Assembly: GCA_017634175.1 (NCBI GenBank)
Contig: JAGBNY010000014.1
Coordinates: 1 to 44,759 of the forward strand
Length of the DNA stretch: 44,759 bases
Direction: 5' to 3'
From: Lachnospiraceae bacterium
GTDB lineage: Bacteria; Bacillota; Clostridia; Lachnospirales; Lachnospiraceae
Part shown: positions 25,619-34,889 of the stretch, piece after piece
Layout: each line of letters starts with the position of its first letter
Position numbering within the stretch: position 1 is the first letter of the stretch
The notes under the pieces: model-generated
Seen by the model: only the letters and a program-made list of their open reading frames with translations
Databases searched by the model: none
Told to the model about the DNA's origin: nothing
Made by a program: the position numbers and the translations under genes

Positions 25619-26931
25619 ATATAGCGGTAGCCGGAACAGGATATGTAGGATTGGTGACAGGGGTGTGCCTTGCGGAAAAAGGGCACGAGGTGACTTGCGT
25701 GGACGTGGACGAAAAGAAGGTGGGGCTCCTTTCGAGCGGAAAATCGCCTATTTTCGAGGCCGGGCTGCAGGAGCTATTGCAGCAGAACATGAGCCGCCTT
25801 AGATTCACGACTGATTACAAGCTGGCCTATGCTCATGCGGAGGTCATTATCATCGGGGTAGGCACTCCGGAGAAGAGGGACGGCTCTGCGAATCTCACCT
25901 ACGTATATGGGGTGGCGGGCGAAATAGCTGAGAGCGCCCTGGAAGAGGCCGTTGTGGTGGTGAAGTCCACGGTCCCGATCGGCACGAATGATAAGATAGA
26001 GGAGTACATTAATTTAAAGCGGGAGGGGAAAAAGAGGCTTCACGTGGCCTCGAATCCTGAGTTCCTTGCACAGGGCACCGCAGTGAGGGACACCCTCCAT
26101 GCTTCCAGGATAGTGATCGGCGTGGAGGATGAATTCTCCAGGAGTGCGCTGCTCAGGATGTATGATGGCTTTGAAAGTCCCAAGGTCATCACCAACAGGC
26201 GCAGCGCGGAGATGATAAAGTATGCGTCCAATGATTTCCTCGCCCTGAAGATTTCTTACATAAACGAGATAGCGAATCTCTGCGAGGTCATAGGGGCGGA
26301 CATAGAGGACGTGGCAAAGGGCATGAGCTATGACGCGAGGATCGGGGACAGGTTCCTGCACGCGGGAATAGGCTATGGGGGGTCGTGCTTCCCCAAGGAC
26401 ACGAAGGCCCTGAATTGGCTCGCGAATTTCAATGACCACGAGATCAGGACCGTGAAGGCCGCAATTGAGGTCAACGACAATCAGAAGCTCCTGCCTATAA
26501 AGAAGGCTGCCAAATATTACCACGATTTCAGGGGATTGACGGCGGCGGTATTGGGGCTGACCTTCAAGCCCGGCACCGATGATCTGAGGGAGGCGCCATC
26601 GCTGATTTCAGTCCCGATTCTTTTGGAGGACGGTGTCCATGTGAAGGCCTGGGACCCGGTGGGCGTAGAGAATTTCAAGCGTCTCGCGGACATCGGGGAT
26701 GGGGAGATAGAGTACTGCGGAACGGTCAAGGAAGCCCTGGAGGGCGCCGACCTCTGTCTCATCTTCACGGAATGGCCGGAGGTGAAGGCGATGGATCCGG
26801 AGGACTTCGTGAGGCTCATGAAAAACGCGGTGGTCATAGATGGGAGGAATTGCTTCGATTCCAAAATAATGAGGGACGTGAAAGGGATAGTTTATGACAG
26901 TATTGGGAGGGCGGTGATTGACAATAGATAG
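25615..26931 (+). CDS. UDP-glucose 6-dehydrogenase
   Basis: This enzyme oxidises UDP-glucose to UDP-glucuronate with two NAD+, giving an acidic precursor for the polysaccharide. The Rossmann start NIAVAGTGYVGLVTG is followed by DVDEKKV. The catalytic cysteine is C258 in GYGGSCFPKD. Downstream are GLTFKPGTDDLREAPS and TEWPEVKAM, which are family motifs. The length (438 aa) is normal. The start is TTG 25615 with a strong RBS AGGAGGT (25603-25609) five bases upstream. UDP-glucose is the most likely substrate; related GDP-mannose or UDP-ManNAc dehydrogenases share the fold. Confidence 0.92.
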   Translation: MNIAVAGTGYVGLVTGVCLAEKGHEVTCVDVDEKKVGLLSSGKSPIFEAGLQELLQQNMSRLRFTTDYKLAYAHAEVIIIGVGTPEKRDGSANLTYVYGVAGEIAESALEEAVVVVKSTVPIGTNDKIEEYINLKREGKKRLHVASNPEFLAQGTAVRDTLHASRIVIGVEDEFSRSALLRMYDGFESPKVITNRRSAEMIKYASNDFLALKISYINEIANLCEVIGADIEDVAKGMSYDARIGDRFLHAGIGYGGSCFPKDTKALNWLANFNDHEIRTVKAAIEVNDNQKLLPIKKAAKYYHDFRGLTAAVLGLTFKPGTDDLREAPSLISVPILLEDGVHVKAWDPVGVENFKRLADIGDGEIEYCGTVKEALEGADLCLIFTEWPEVKAMDPEDFVRLMKNAVVIDGRNCFDSKIMRDVKGIVYDSIGRAVIDNR

Positions 26932-29773
26932 CCGAAAAACAAGACTCGTTCAATGCCTCATCCCCCCAATGGTCACAGGGATCCTCTTCCTTGCCGTGCT
27001 CTTCTTGAAGGGCATTTACCCCTTTGGGGCGGGGAGGATCGATTACTACGACATGGGTCAGACGAACGCCCCTCTATATTACCATTTATGGGACTTTCTT
27101 CATGGGAGGGGCGGCCTTTTCTATAGCTTTTTCCCGAATGAGGGGCAGAACCTCGCCATGGCGGGCGCGGTCCAGTGGAATATCTCGCCCTTCAATCTTT
27201 TCTTCCTTTTCGTGAAGAGAGAGCTGATTCTGGAGAGCCTCTCATTATTCATGGGGCTTCGGCTGATCTTTATGTCTTTTTTTTGTGCCATTTTTTTAAG
27301 GGAACTTGACACAGGCCTCCCCCTATGGCTCAAAACCCTTCTGCCCGTATCCTACGGGCTTTGCGGCTATACGCTGACCCATTATACGATCCCGACTTAT
27401 CTCGATATGGCTGCTTTCTTCCCCCTCCTCATGCTGGCCCTGCTTCGGCTCATGCGGTCAGGAAGAGGGGGATTTTTCGCCCTCATGCTTGGATTCACGA
27501 CGGCGCTATCCTATTATCTGGGCTTCATGAACCTGATCTTTGTCCTCCTGGCATCCGGGGTATGGCTCCTATTCATCGTTCCCAAAGAGGATAGGGGAGA
27601 GAGGATCCTTTCTCTGGGCGTCTCGACCTTCATAGGGATAATGATTTCGATGCCCCTTCTCCTCCCCGCAGTCCTGGAAATGAGTCACTCGTCCAGGTTC
27701 AATTCGAACCTGGCTGGCGGCTTTGGTGAAACCATCATTTCTATACTTTCTTCCATAGGGGCGGATGAGTACTATGTAAAGTATTGGCAGCTTTTTGGAA
27801 TGGAGCTTTGCTTGGGCCTGATCTGGATTGGGGCCTGGAAGGTCTTCGTTAACTCAAGACCCTTGAAGACGGCTGCCGCAGCCCTCATCATACCCTTTTT
27901 TCCCTGCAGCATGATTATATTGGAGTCCGTTAATATACTCTTTCACTTTGGCACCTATTATCACTATCCCATACGCTGCGCCTATTTGATCCCCTTTACC
28001 CTGATCTCGTCAGCGGCATATTTCGCTGGTGAGGTTTTCAATGGGGACTTTTATTGGGAGGAGCTGGATGCGGACGCGCTTGATGAGACGGCCTTGACGA
28101 GCAGGGAGGCGTCCCTGGAAAGCAAGTTGGCTTTGCATAGCAAAGCGGGAATCTTGGGTCGCACTTTGTTTTTTAGGGGCTGTGTTTGGATCGGAGCAGT
28201 GGCCTGTGTTTGCATAACGAGTTTCTTCCTATATAATATTATCTATCTGCGGCATGAAATCTGGGATGTAAGGGAGCTTTTTTGGGCTTGGGTTCCTTGC
28301 TTCATTTTTCTGCTGGCGCTATTTGGGATAGGCTTGATGGCTAGGGCGCCCAAAGCGCTCTTATTTGGCTTGGGGTTGGCAGAGCTCTTCCTGGGAGCAC
28401 TGATTGCCTATGGGGGAGAGCCCCATTTCAAGGACAGGTTCTTTTCGGACCCGGAGCAGTCGGGCGATTATATAGTGGCGTCAGAGGGGCTTTCAAGGGC
28501 CTTCGGTGAAGAATTGCGCTCTGAGAACCCCTTAATTAGGCTTAAGAACCCCGATACGGAACTTAATACCAATTATGGGATGGTGCTAAGGCGAGGCACC
28601 GTGACCGGCTGGGCGAATACCTTGACAGGGACCCAGATGAAGAGTGCGGAGAAGATGGGTTATGGCACCCACTTCATGCGGATCCTGGATTCCGGCGGCA
28701 CTGCCTTCATGGATTCCCTTCTGGGGGTGAGGGACCTGATTACCTGTGTGCCTGAGCTTTATGAAAAGGACTCATGCGAGGATGTCTATGGGCTTAAGTC
28801 GCAAAGAAGCGGGATTAATGGGAATGGGGCTTCATCAGATAGTTTTAAGGGAAATGAATGGCACTTGATAGAGAACAGGGCGGCTTTTCCGACTGTCTAT
28901 TCCGTTAATGGCACTTTGTTAGATATTGATACCTCGGAAATGGATCCGATTGAGATTCACGAGACTTTTTACAGGCTGCTTACAGAGGGGGGCTCGTTAC
29001 GTGAGGAGGCACTTGATTCGGGCGATTTAGGCCTTAAAGGATCTGAGAGCAGTCCAAAAGAAGCGCCGCTTCTCTCAGAGATTGGAAGGGGCAGCGGGAA
29101 ATACCTTCTTTCAAAGAGGAGCCTGCTCTATCTGATAAAGGGCGAGGCAGAGAGAATACGGGTGGATGGAGAGACGGTCCCGGTCCCGACCATTGGCGAC
29201 ATGGGGAACACGGCCTATCCGGCCTGGTTCAATTCATCCATGCTCTTCCTTGGAGGACACGAAGCGGGGATGGTCGAGATAGAGGCGGGGAAAAAGTCCC
29301 GTATATATGCCTTGGACATAGAGAGACTATTAGAGCTGTCTAAAGGACTCGAAGCCTTTGCGGGAGAGGCCGAGGCAGGCCTATCCTCTCTGAATATCAA
29401 GATAGAGGGAACTGCTGACAGGGGCTATTGCCTTATTCCCTTGCATGCAGACGCAGGGTGGAGAGCGGAGGTGAACGGGACTCAGAGGGAGCTTCGTGAC
29501 GTGGCCGGGGTCTTGACCGCGGTCCCGCTGGATCCGGGGGAGAACCTGATCCGCATGAGGTTCGTCCCGGAGGGGCTGGACTTTGGGATCATTATCTCTT
29601 TGGCTGGAGTCCTTATTTTAGCATGTATGAACCGGAAGAAAGCTTCGCATGGCGTTACAAAGGCCTTTACAATAGGGTTTTGGCCTATTTGGGGCCTGGC
29701 AGTCCTCTGCTTCTATGCCGTGCCATATATTTTTGCGGGAATCCGCATGATTATTAAAAGATTTGGTGGATGA
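26918..29773 (+). CDS. YfhO-family large membrane protein (GT-C glycosyltransferase-like)
   Basis: This 951-aa protein has about 13 hydrophobic segments, most of them in the first 450 residues. An early loop carries GAGRIDYYDMGQTNAPLYY, a position where GT-C enzymes keep an acidic catalytic residue. The C-terminal half is a large extracytoplasmic domain ending with two membrane helices and a basic tail. YfhO proteins in Firmicutes take part in sugar decoration of teichoic acids or other envelope polymers. TTG 26918 is supported by GGGAGG (26905-26910). It overlaps the UDP-glucose dehydrogenase gene by 14 bp. It could add side-chain sugars outside the membrane; the substrate is unknown. Confidence 0.82.
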   Translation: MTIDSRKTRLVQCLIPPMVTGILFLAVLFLKGIYPFGAGRIDYYDMGQTNAPLYYHLWDFLHGRGGLFYSFFPNEGQNLAMAGAVQWNISPFNLFFLFVKRELILESLSLFMGLRLIFMSFFCAIFLRELDTGLPLWLKTLLPVSYGLCGYTLTHYTIPTYLDMAAFFPLLMLALLRLMRSGRGGFFALMLGFTTALSYYLGFMNLIFVLLASGVWLLFIVPKEDRGERILSLGVSTFIGIMISMPLLLPAVLEMSHSSRFNSNLAGGFGETIISILSSIGADEYYVKYWQLFGMELCLGLIWIGAWKVFVNSRPLKTAAAALIIPFFPCSMIILESVNILFHFGTYYHYPIRCAYLIPFTLISSAAYFAGEVFNGDFYWEELDADALDETALTSREASLESKLALHSKAGILGRTLFFRGCVWIGAVACVCITSFFLYNIIYLRHEIWDVRELFWAWVPCFIFLLALFGIGLMARAPKALLFGLGLAELFLGALIAYGGEPHFKDRFFSDPEQSGDYIVASEGLSRAFGEELRSENPLIRLKNPDTELNTNYGMVLRRGTVTGWANTLTGTQMKSAEKMGYGTHFMRILDSGGTAFMDSLLGVRDLITCVPELYEKDSCEDVYGLKSQRSGINGNGASSDSFKGNEWHLIENRAAFPTVYSVNGTLLDIDTSEMDPIEIHETFYRLLTEGGSLREEALDSGDLGLKGSESSPKEAPLLSEIGRGSGKYLLSKRSLLYLIKGEAERIRVDGETVPVPTIGDMGNTAYPAWFNSSMLFLGGHEAGMVEIEAGKKSRIYALDIERLLELSKGLEAFAGEAEAGLSSLNIKIEGTADRGYCLIPLHADAGWRAEVNGTQRELRDVAGVLTAVPLDPGENLIRMRFVPEGLDFGIIISLAGVLILACMNRKKASHGVTKAFTIGFWPIWGLAVLCFYAVPYIFAGIRMIIKRFGG

Positions 29774-29776
29774 GAT

Positions 29777-30562
29777 ATGAAGGTCGTGATACTTGCCGGA
29801 GGCTTCGGCACCAGGATCAGCGAAGAGAGCCATCTGGTGCCAAAGCCAATGATAGAGATAGGGGATAAGCCCATTCTTTGGCACATAATGAAAGAGTATT
29901 CCTACTGCGGTTTCAATGATTTTATCATCTGTGCCGGGTACAAGCAGGACGTGATAAAGGATTATTTCGCGAATTATTATCTGAGGAACAGCGACGTGAC
30001 CTTCGACTTCTCTAATGGAGGGAAGGTGGAGATCCATAGCAACGTGGCGGACCCCTGGAGGGTGACTGTGGTGGACACAGGCTATGCGACGATGACGGGC
30101 GGCAGGATCAGGCGGATCCGGAACTTCGTGGGGGACGAGCCCTTCTTCATGACCTATGGGGACGGGGTCTGCGACCTGGACTTAAGGGAGCTCCTCGCTT
30201 TCCATAAGGAGAATAAGAGGCTGGCGACTGTCACCGCGATCCTCGCGGGGCAGCGCTTCGGGGTCTTTGAGATGGATGACTCTAATAGCCCGATAGTCAG
30301 GGAATTCCGGGAGAAGGCGGATGAGGACGGAGCCCGCATAAATGGCGGCTATATGGTGTTGGAGCCGGGGGTCTTTGATTATATCGAGGGGGACGGCACC
30401 TTCTTTGAAAAAGAACCCATGCATAGTCTCACCCGGGACGGGGAGCTTTGCGCCTATAAGTATGATGGGTTCTGGAAGTGCATGGATACCGCGAGGGAGA
30501 GGGACGAGCTCACGGAACTGATAAAGAGCGGCCGCGCGCCTTGGATGAAGTGGGAGAAATGA
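29777..30562 (+). CDS. rfbF: Glucose-1-phosphate cytidylyltransferase
   Basis: This enzyme makes CDP-glucose from CTP and glucose-1-phosphate, the entry to CDP-3,6-dideoxyhexoses. The N-terminal nucleotide loop is LAGGFGTRISEESHLVPKPM, followed by EIGDKPILWHIMK and YGDGVCDLD near residue 127. Length (261 aa) matches RfbF/DdhA. The next steps, a CDP-glucose 4,6-dehydratase (RfbG) and partners, are not in the window, although they normally follow immediately. It is the last gene of the polysaccharide operon. Confidence 0.93.
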   Translation: MKVVILAGGFGTRISEESHLVPKPMIEIGDKPILWHIMKEYSYCGFNDFIICAGYKQDVIKDYFANYYLRNSDVTFDFSNGGKVEIHSNVADPWRVTVVDTGYATMTGGRIRRIRNFVGDEPFFMTYGDGVCDLDLRELLAFHKENKRLATVTAILAGQRFGVFEMDDSNSPIVREFREKADEDGARINGGYMVLEPGVFDYIEGDGTFFEKEPMHSLTRDGELCAYKYDGFWKCMDTARERDELTELIKSGRAPWMKWEK

Positions 30563-30622
30563 GGGCGCAGCAGATAGAGATTTTCAAGAACTTGAAAAGC
30601 TCATCAACCAGAGGGCGAAGAT

Positions 30623-32212
30623 ATGAAGAAATTCAATGTGACAGGGCCATGCTTTCCTGACAAGCATTATATGGTGGATATAAGTGACAGGCTTAGGACT
30701 ATCAGAGGGATGGTGGATGATGGGGACTATTTCTGCATAAATAGAGGACGGCAATATGGGAAGACAACCACTTTGAAGGCCCTTGTCAAATATCTTGCTG
30801 AGGATTATCTGGTCTTGCCGCTGGACTTCCAGGCCATTCCAAGCGGAAGATATGAGAGCGGCGAAACTTTCTCTAAGGCCATGGCAGGTGTAATATTGAC
30901 AGCCAATGAGTGGATGGGCGTGGAGATTCCGACAGATTGCATTGATGCTTTTAAGCGTCTTGAATCTAATGACAAGGATTATGTTGATCTGGATTCACTA
31001 TTTAAGATACTTAGGAAGTGGTGCGCTTCTTCAGATCGACCCATAGTCATGATGATAGACGAGGTGGACAGCGCTTCTAATAATCAGGTGTTTCTGGATT
31101 TCCTTGCGCAGCTCCGGCTGGATTTCATAAACAGAGACCAGATACCTACCTTCCAATCGGTTATTCTGGCGGGAGTGACGGACATCAAGCATTTAAAGTC
31201 GAAAATAAGGGATGAGTCGCAGCACAAGGTCAACAGTCCCTGGAACATCGCGGTAAATTTTGAGATAGATATGACGCTTAGGGTCCCTGGCATAAAGACC
31301 ATGCTGGATGAATATGCAAAAGAGCATGATATTTCCTTCGATTCTGAGATGGTCGCAAGAGCCATTTATGATTATACTCATGGATACCCATTTCTGGTAA
31401 GCAGGATCTGCCAACTGATCGACACCAAGCTGGTGCCTGAAGTGTTTCAGGAGCTTTCTCTTGCCTGGACCCAGCACGGCGTGGACGAGGCCGTGAGGCT
31501 CATTATGTATGAGACGAATACCTTGTTTGATTCGCTGGTCGGCAAGGTGGAGGCCTATCCTGAGCTGAAGGGCACTCTCAGGGAGATTTTGATGGAAGGT
31601 GAGGATATTGATTATAATCCTTACGATGTCGGGCAGTCGCTTCTTTTTATGTATGGCTTCATAAGGAACAAGGGCAGGAAAATTGTCATATTCAATAGCA
31701 TCTTCGAGATGCTCTTATACAGGAACTTCATCTCGGAAGCTCGGGAATCGAATAAGCTCTTGCAGTCCGCCGCCTATGAAAGAAAAGATTACGTTAGCGG
31801 CAGGGAGCTCAATGTCCCATATATAATGGAGAGGTTCATCAAGTACTTCAATGAGATACATGGCGGCGAGATTAGCGAAAGATTCTTGGAAAAAGAGGCC
31901 AGGGAAAAATTCCTGATCTTCTTATCGCCAATAATAAACGGCAGCGGGACCTTCAGCATAGAGGAAGAGACTAGGGACCATAAGCGGATGGATGTGTGCA
32001 TCCATTATATGGGCAAAAGATACGTGATAGAGCTTAAAATCTGGAGGGGGGAGCGTTATAATGAAAAAGGAGAGGCTCAGATCCTGCAGTACCTGGATCA
32101 CTTCGGCCTAGACACGGGCTATCTCCTGAGCTTCAGCTTCAATAAGGAAAAAGAACCCGGGGTGAAGAAGATCCGGATTGGTGAGCGGGTGTTATATGAA
32201 GGGACTGCGTGA
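30623..32212 (+). CDS. AAA-like ATPase with C-terminal PD-(D/E)XK nuclease-like domain
   Basis: This 529-aa protein has an N-terminal P-loop domain with Walker A near residues 40-48 (GRQYGKTTT) and Walker B MMIDEVDS near residue 140. The C-terminal domain carries D-V-C and V-I-E-L-K in the spacing of a PD-(D/E)XK nuclease (about residues 455-475). The protein belongs to the broad AAA_35/AAA-ATPase-like and DUF1703 groups that are highly expanded in gut Firmicutes and Bacteroidetes and have no settled function. The Arg-Gln-Tyr variant Walker A and the conserved ELK make a DNA-linked role plausible but unproven. RBS AGAGGG lies upstream. It follows rfbF by 60 bp, outside the polysaccharide pathway by function. 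Confidence 0.82.
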   Translation: MKKFNVTGPCFPDKHYMVDISDRLRTIRGMVDDGDYFCINRGRQYGKTTTLKALVKYLAEDYLVLPLDFQAIPSGRYESGETFSKAMAGVILTANEWMGVEIPTDCIDAFKRLESNDKDYVDLDSLFKILRKWCASSDRPIVMMIDEVDSASNNQVFLDFLAQLRLDFINRDQIPTFQSVILAGVTDIKHLKSKIRDESQHKVNSPWNIAVNFEIDMTLRVPGIKTMLDEYAKEHDISFDSEMVARAIYDYTHGYPFLVSRICQLIDTKLVPEVFQELSLAWTQHGVDEAVRLIMYETNTLFDSLVGKVEAYPELKGTLREILMEGEDIDYNPYDVGQSLLFMYGFIRNKGRKIVIFNSIFEMLLYRNFISEARESNKLLQSAAYERKDYVSGRELNVPYIMERFIKYFNEIHGGEISERFLEKEAREKFLIFLSPIINGSGTFSIEEETRDHKRMDVCIHYMGKRYVIELKIWRGERYNEKGEAQILQYLDHFGLDTGYLLSFSFNKEKEPGVKKIRIGERVLYEGTA

Positions 32213-32328
32213 GGTGTATACTGTAAGCTTGTAGAAGGCTGAACAGACCAATAAGATATCCGAATGTGTGCATAACGCTCTCTGGATGTTACCATAGTTT
32301 TTTAGGATAGGTGGAGGAATCGAAATAT

Positions 32329-32727
32329 ATGGATAGGAAAGAATATGCGGTTGAGCTGAAACATAAGGGGAATAATTGCGCTCAGGCGGTGCTTCTGGCC
32401 TTTGAGGATATAGTGGACTTATCGGCCGATGATTTGAGGAAGCTTGGAGCCGCTTTCGGAGGGGGCATGGGCTGCATGGAGGGCACCTGTGGCGCCCTTT
32501 GCGGTGCCGAGATGATCCTAGGATTGAAGCGATATGAAGGGAAGCCGATCATGAGTGAAGCGGGAGCGCTCCACAGGGCCTTTGCCGAAAAATGCACTGC
32601 GACCATCTGCAAAGACCTGAAGGGCAGGGACACGGGCCGAGCACTGTGCTCATGCGACGACTGCGTGAGGCATGCGGTGGAGGCGGTTTCGGGGAGCCTG
32701 AGGGCGGTTATCATGACAGGTGTTTAG
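32329..32727 (+). CDS. C_GCAxxG_C_C family putative redox protein
   Basis: This 132-aa cysteine-rich protein has the family pattern NCAQAV near residue 19, then GGGMGCMEGTCGALCGA near 48-64, and C-terminal cysteines in CTATICKDL and CSCDDCV. The name derives from this pattern. Members are thought to bind metal or carry redox-active thiols, but function is not established. ATG 32329 is preferred to the GTG at 32311 because the GTG overlaps the GGAGG RBS (32313-32317). It has its own short leader of about 100 bp after the AAA gene. Confidence 0.85.
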   Translation: MDRKEYAVELKHKGNNCAQAVLLAFEDIVDLSADDLRKLGAAFGGGMGCMEGTCGALCGAEMILGLKRYEGKPIMSEAGALHRAFAEKCTATICKDLKGRDTGRALCSCDDCVRHAVEAVSGSLRAVIMTGV

Positions 32728-32747
32728 GAACTGAATAGAATAAAGGA

Positions 32748-32897
32748 CAAAAAACTGGATTAAATAATATATTATGATATCGGGGTCAAAAGCCAGTTTT
32801 GCGAGAGACATATACTATATATGGTTGTAATCTGCTTGAAAATCGTCCATATATAGTAGTCGATTTGACGATTATAGGGTTATGACCCCGACATCAT
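32748..32897. repeat. Nested inverted-repeat element (MITE-like)
   Basis: Four inverted pairs occupy this 150-bp intergenic stretch. TATGATATCGGGGTCA (32774-32788) faces TGACCCCGACATCATA (32883-32897) with one mismatch. TACTATATATGG (32813-32824) faces CCATATATAGTA (32847-32858), perfect. AATCGTC (32841-32847) faces GACGATT (32868-32874). AAAACTGG (32750-32757) faces CCAGTTTT (32793-32800). Several pairs are mutually exclusive. The outer pair frames about 125 bp, as in a miniature inverted-repeat transposable element, and lies exactly where base composition drops. No second copy was seen here, so mobility is inferred, and a folded RNA is also possible. Confidence 0.55.
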
Positions 32898-32939
32898 ATT
32901 ATTGCAAGAAATTTATTAAATAATAGGAGAAATCAATAG

Positions 32940-34889
32940 GTGGATGATAAGTTCTATATAAAAAATATAAAAGGTGCTTGGAAAATGGATAGTTCTCAAT
33001 ATGGGATTAATCCTAGATTTATATATATGAATAATGAATTTGATAAATATTGGGAAAAAATAAAAAATGGAGATAATTTTGCATTGGTCAGGTGGGGGGA
33101 CGGAGAGCGTTCTATTGTTAGAGGAATATATGTTCGAGCACAGGAAGGTTGGGAAAGCCATGGTGATTCAAAACTTAGGAATGATTTGATAAAATGTTTG
33201 AATGAAGAGCAAGATGATTTCGTGCAAGCAATTTCATGTCCTTGCTGTGATTCAGAGTCTTATTATTGGTATATGGACAAAATGAAAACAAAAAATCGGA
33301 CCTTTGCTAATATATGGGTTAATGGAAATTGGAAGCGTTTCAAGGATTCTTTTGAGAAATTAGACAGAGAAGCAATAATAATCGTCAATCAAAACGGAAA
33401 AAACAAAAAATATGGAAGGCTTAAGGTAAAAGGTAGATACTATGTTGATGATAGCTGTGTAGATTTTTGGGAAAAAAATGGAGAAGAATTTGTTTCTGAA
33501 ATCATAAAAAATCATGGCAAACAAAAGAATCTCTTTTATGTTGTTTCGGCAGGACCTTTAGCGGCTCCTATTATCCATCGCTTATATAAAAATAATCCTG
33601 AAAATACATTTATAGATTTTGGCAGTTCAATAGACTATATAACCCATGGCAAGATCACCAGACCGTACATGGATTCAGAAGATGAATCTAGTAAGAAGCT
33701 TTGTTGGATGCCGTTTGATGAAAAACGATTTGACATTGATGTTGTTTTGACAATGTATAGAAGACCGCATGTGTTAAAACAACAGCTGGAGGCAATAAGA
33801 AATCAATCGTTAAAACCGAAAAGAATTTTTTTGTATAAAGATGGAATTGATTCTTATTATTATATTGGATTAAAAAAAGAAATTATAGATGAGTTTGATA
33901 ATTTCATGGAAGCTGATAAAAACTATGGTGTATGGAAAAGATTTGAATTTGCAAGTAATATATGTGAGTCGCAATTTATTTGCTTGTTCGATGATGACAC
34001 TATACCAGGTAAACAGTGGCTGGAAAATTGCCATATGCATTTTTTGCAGCGTGAAGGAGTATATGGCACTAATGGGGTGATAATAAAGCGTAATGGTGCT
34101 GAAAGTAGTCAACATTCAAAAAATGTAATATCTGTTGGGTGGCATAGCTGCAATGAAAATGCTACACGAGTTGATTATGTTGGTCATTCATGGTTTTTTA
34201 ATAAAAACCTGCTTGAAAAAATGAAAAAGTTGGATTGTAGCCATGAATTCAAATACGCAGGGGAAGATATGGCACTTTCTTTTGCTGCTCAAAGAGAAGG
34301 TATAGATACTTACGTCCCGCCTCATCCGATTGAGAATATACAATTATGGGGATCCATGCCTGAATATGGATTAAGATATGGAATTGATGAGGCAGCCATT
34401 AGTATATCAAGAGAAAATTTATCTATAATGGGTAAATTGATCGAAAAGTATGAAAAAGAAGGGTTCAAGCTTCTTTATTCTTCGGAAGAATACGATGAAA
34501 TATTAAAAACTATAACTGACCGCAGAGTAGAATTGATAGAAAAAGATATTGAAGAAATCAAGCGATTATCTGAAGATATTTATTTATATGGAGCAGGAAA
34601 AATAGCAGGAATCGTAAGAACATATTTTGAAAACAATGGTATCAGAATTGCAGGAAATGTGATTTCTTTTAAAAAACGAGATGATGATCGAAAATATATA
34701 GCTGTTTCTGATTTCATAAAAAATGATGATAATAAAGTGATTTTTTTGGCTCTTGATGAGTTGTATCATAAAGAAGTTTTAGCAAATTTAAAGAATCATA
34801 ATCAAATACAGATTTTTCCCAAAAATGAAAGACCATATAATTATGATTATCTTATTAGCTATATGGAATTCCAGAATGGAGAGGCCTGA
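32940..34889 (+). CDS. Three-domain protein: GT-D-like, GT-A glycosyltransferase and Rossmann domain
   Basis: This is a 649-aa soluble protein. Residues 45-245 carry RWGDGE (51-56), the motif of GT-D fold glycosyltransferases (formerly DUF1792), with the acidic D-x-E. Residues about 262-500 form a GT-A/GT2-like domain with VVLTMYRRPHVLKQQLEAI, LFDDDTIPGKQW and a conserved EDMALSF. Residues about 565-640 start with YLYGAGKIAG, a Rossmann nucleotide-binding start. GTG 32940 has AGGAGA nine bases upstream. Codon use is strongly AT-biased, unlike the upstream genes, a sign of transfer. It likely makes part of a surface glycan; a single enzyme with two glycosyltransferase domains can add two sugars in series. 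Confidence 0.8.
   Translation: MDDKFYIKNIKGAWKMDSSQYGINPRFIYMNNEFDKYWEKIKNGDNFALVRWGDGERSIVRGIYVRAQEGWESHGDSKLRNDLIKCLNEEQDDFVQAISCPCCDSESYYWYMDKMKTKNRTFANIWVNGNWKRFKDSFEKLDREAIIIVNQNGKNKKYGRLKVKGRYYVDDSCVDFWEKNGEEFVSEIIKNHGKQKNLFYVVSAGPLAAPIIHRLYKNNPENTFIDFGSSIDYITHGKITRPYMDSEDESSKKLCWMPFDEKRFDIDVVLTMYRRPHVLKQQLEAIRNQSLKPKRIFLYKDGIDSYYYIGLKKEIIDEFDNFMEADKNYGVWKRFEFASNICESQFICLFDDDTIPGKQWLENCHMHFLQREGVYGTNGVIIKRNGAESSQHSKNVISVGWHSCNENATRVDYVGHSWFFNKNLLEKMKKLDCSHEFKYAGEDMALSFAAQREGIDTYVPPHPIENIQLWGSMPEYGLRYGIDEAAISISRENLSIMGKLIEKYEKEGFKLLYSSEEYDEILKTITDRRVELIEKDIEEIKRLSEDIYLYGAGKIAGIVRTYFENNGIRIAGNVISFKKRDDDRKYIAVSDFIKNDDNKVIFLALDELYHKEVLANLKNHNQIQIFPKNERPYNYDYLISYMEFQNGEA

Noticed and set aside
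30559-30660. 33-residue ORF starting at the rfbF stop (ATGA overlap)
   Set aside because: It is short and basic, matches no family and overlaps the start of the AAA gene in another frame; it may be a remnant but is not supported as a gene.
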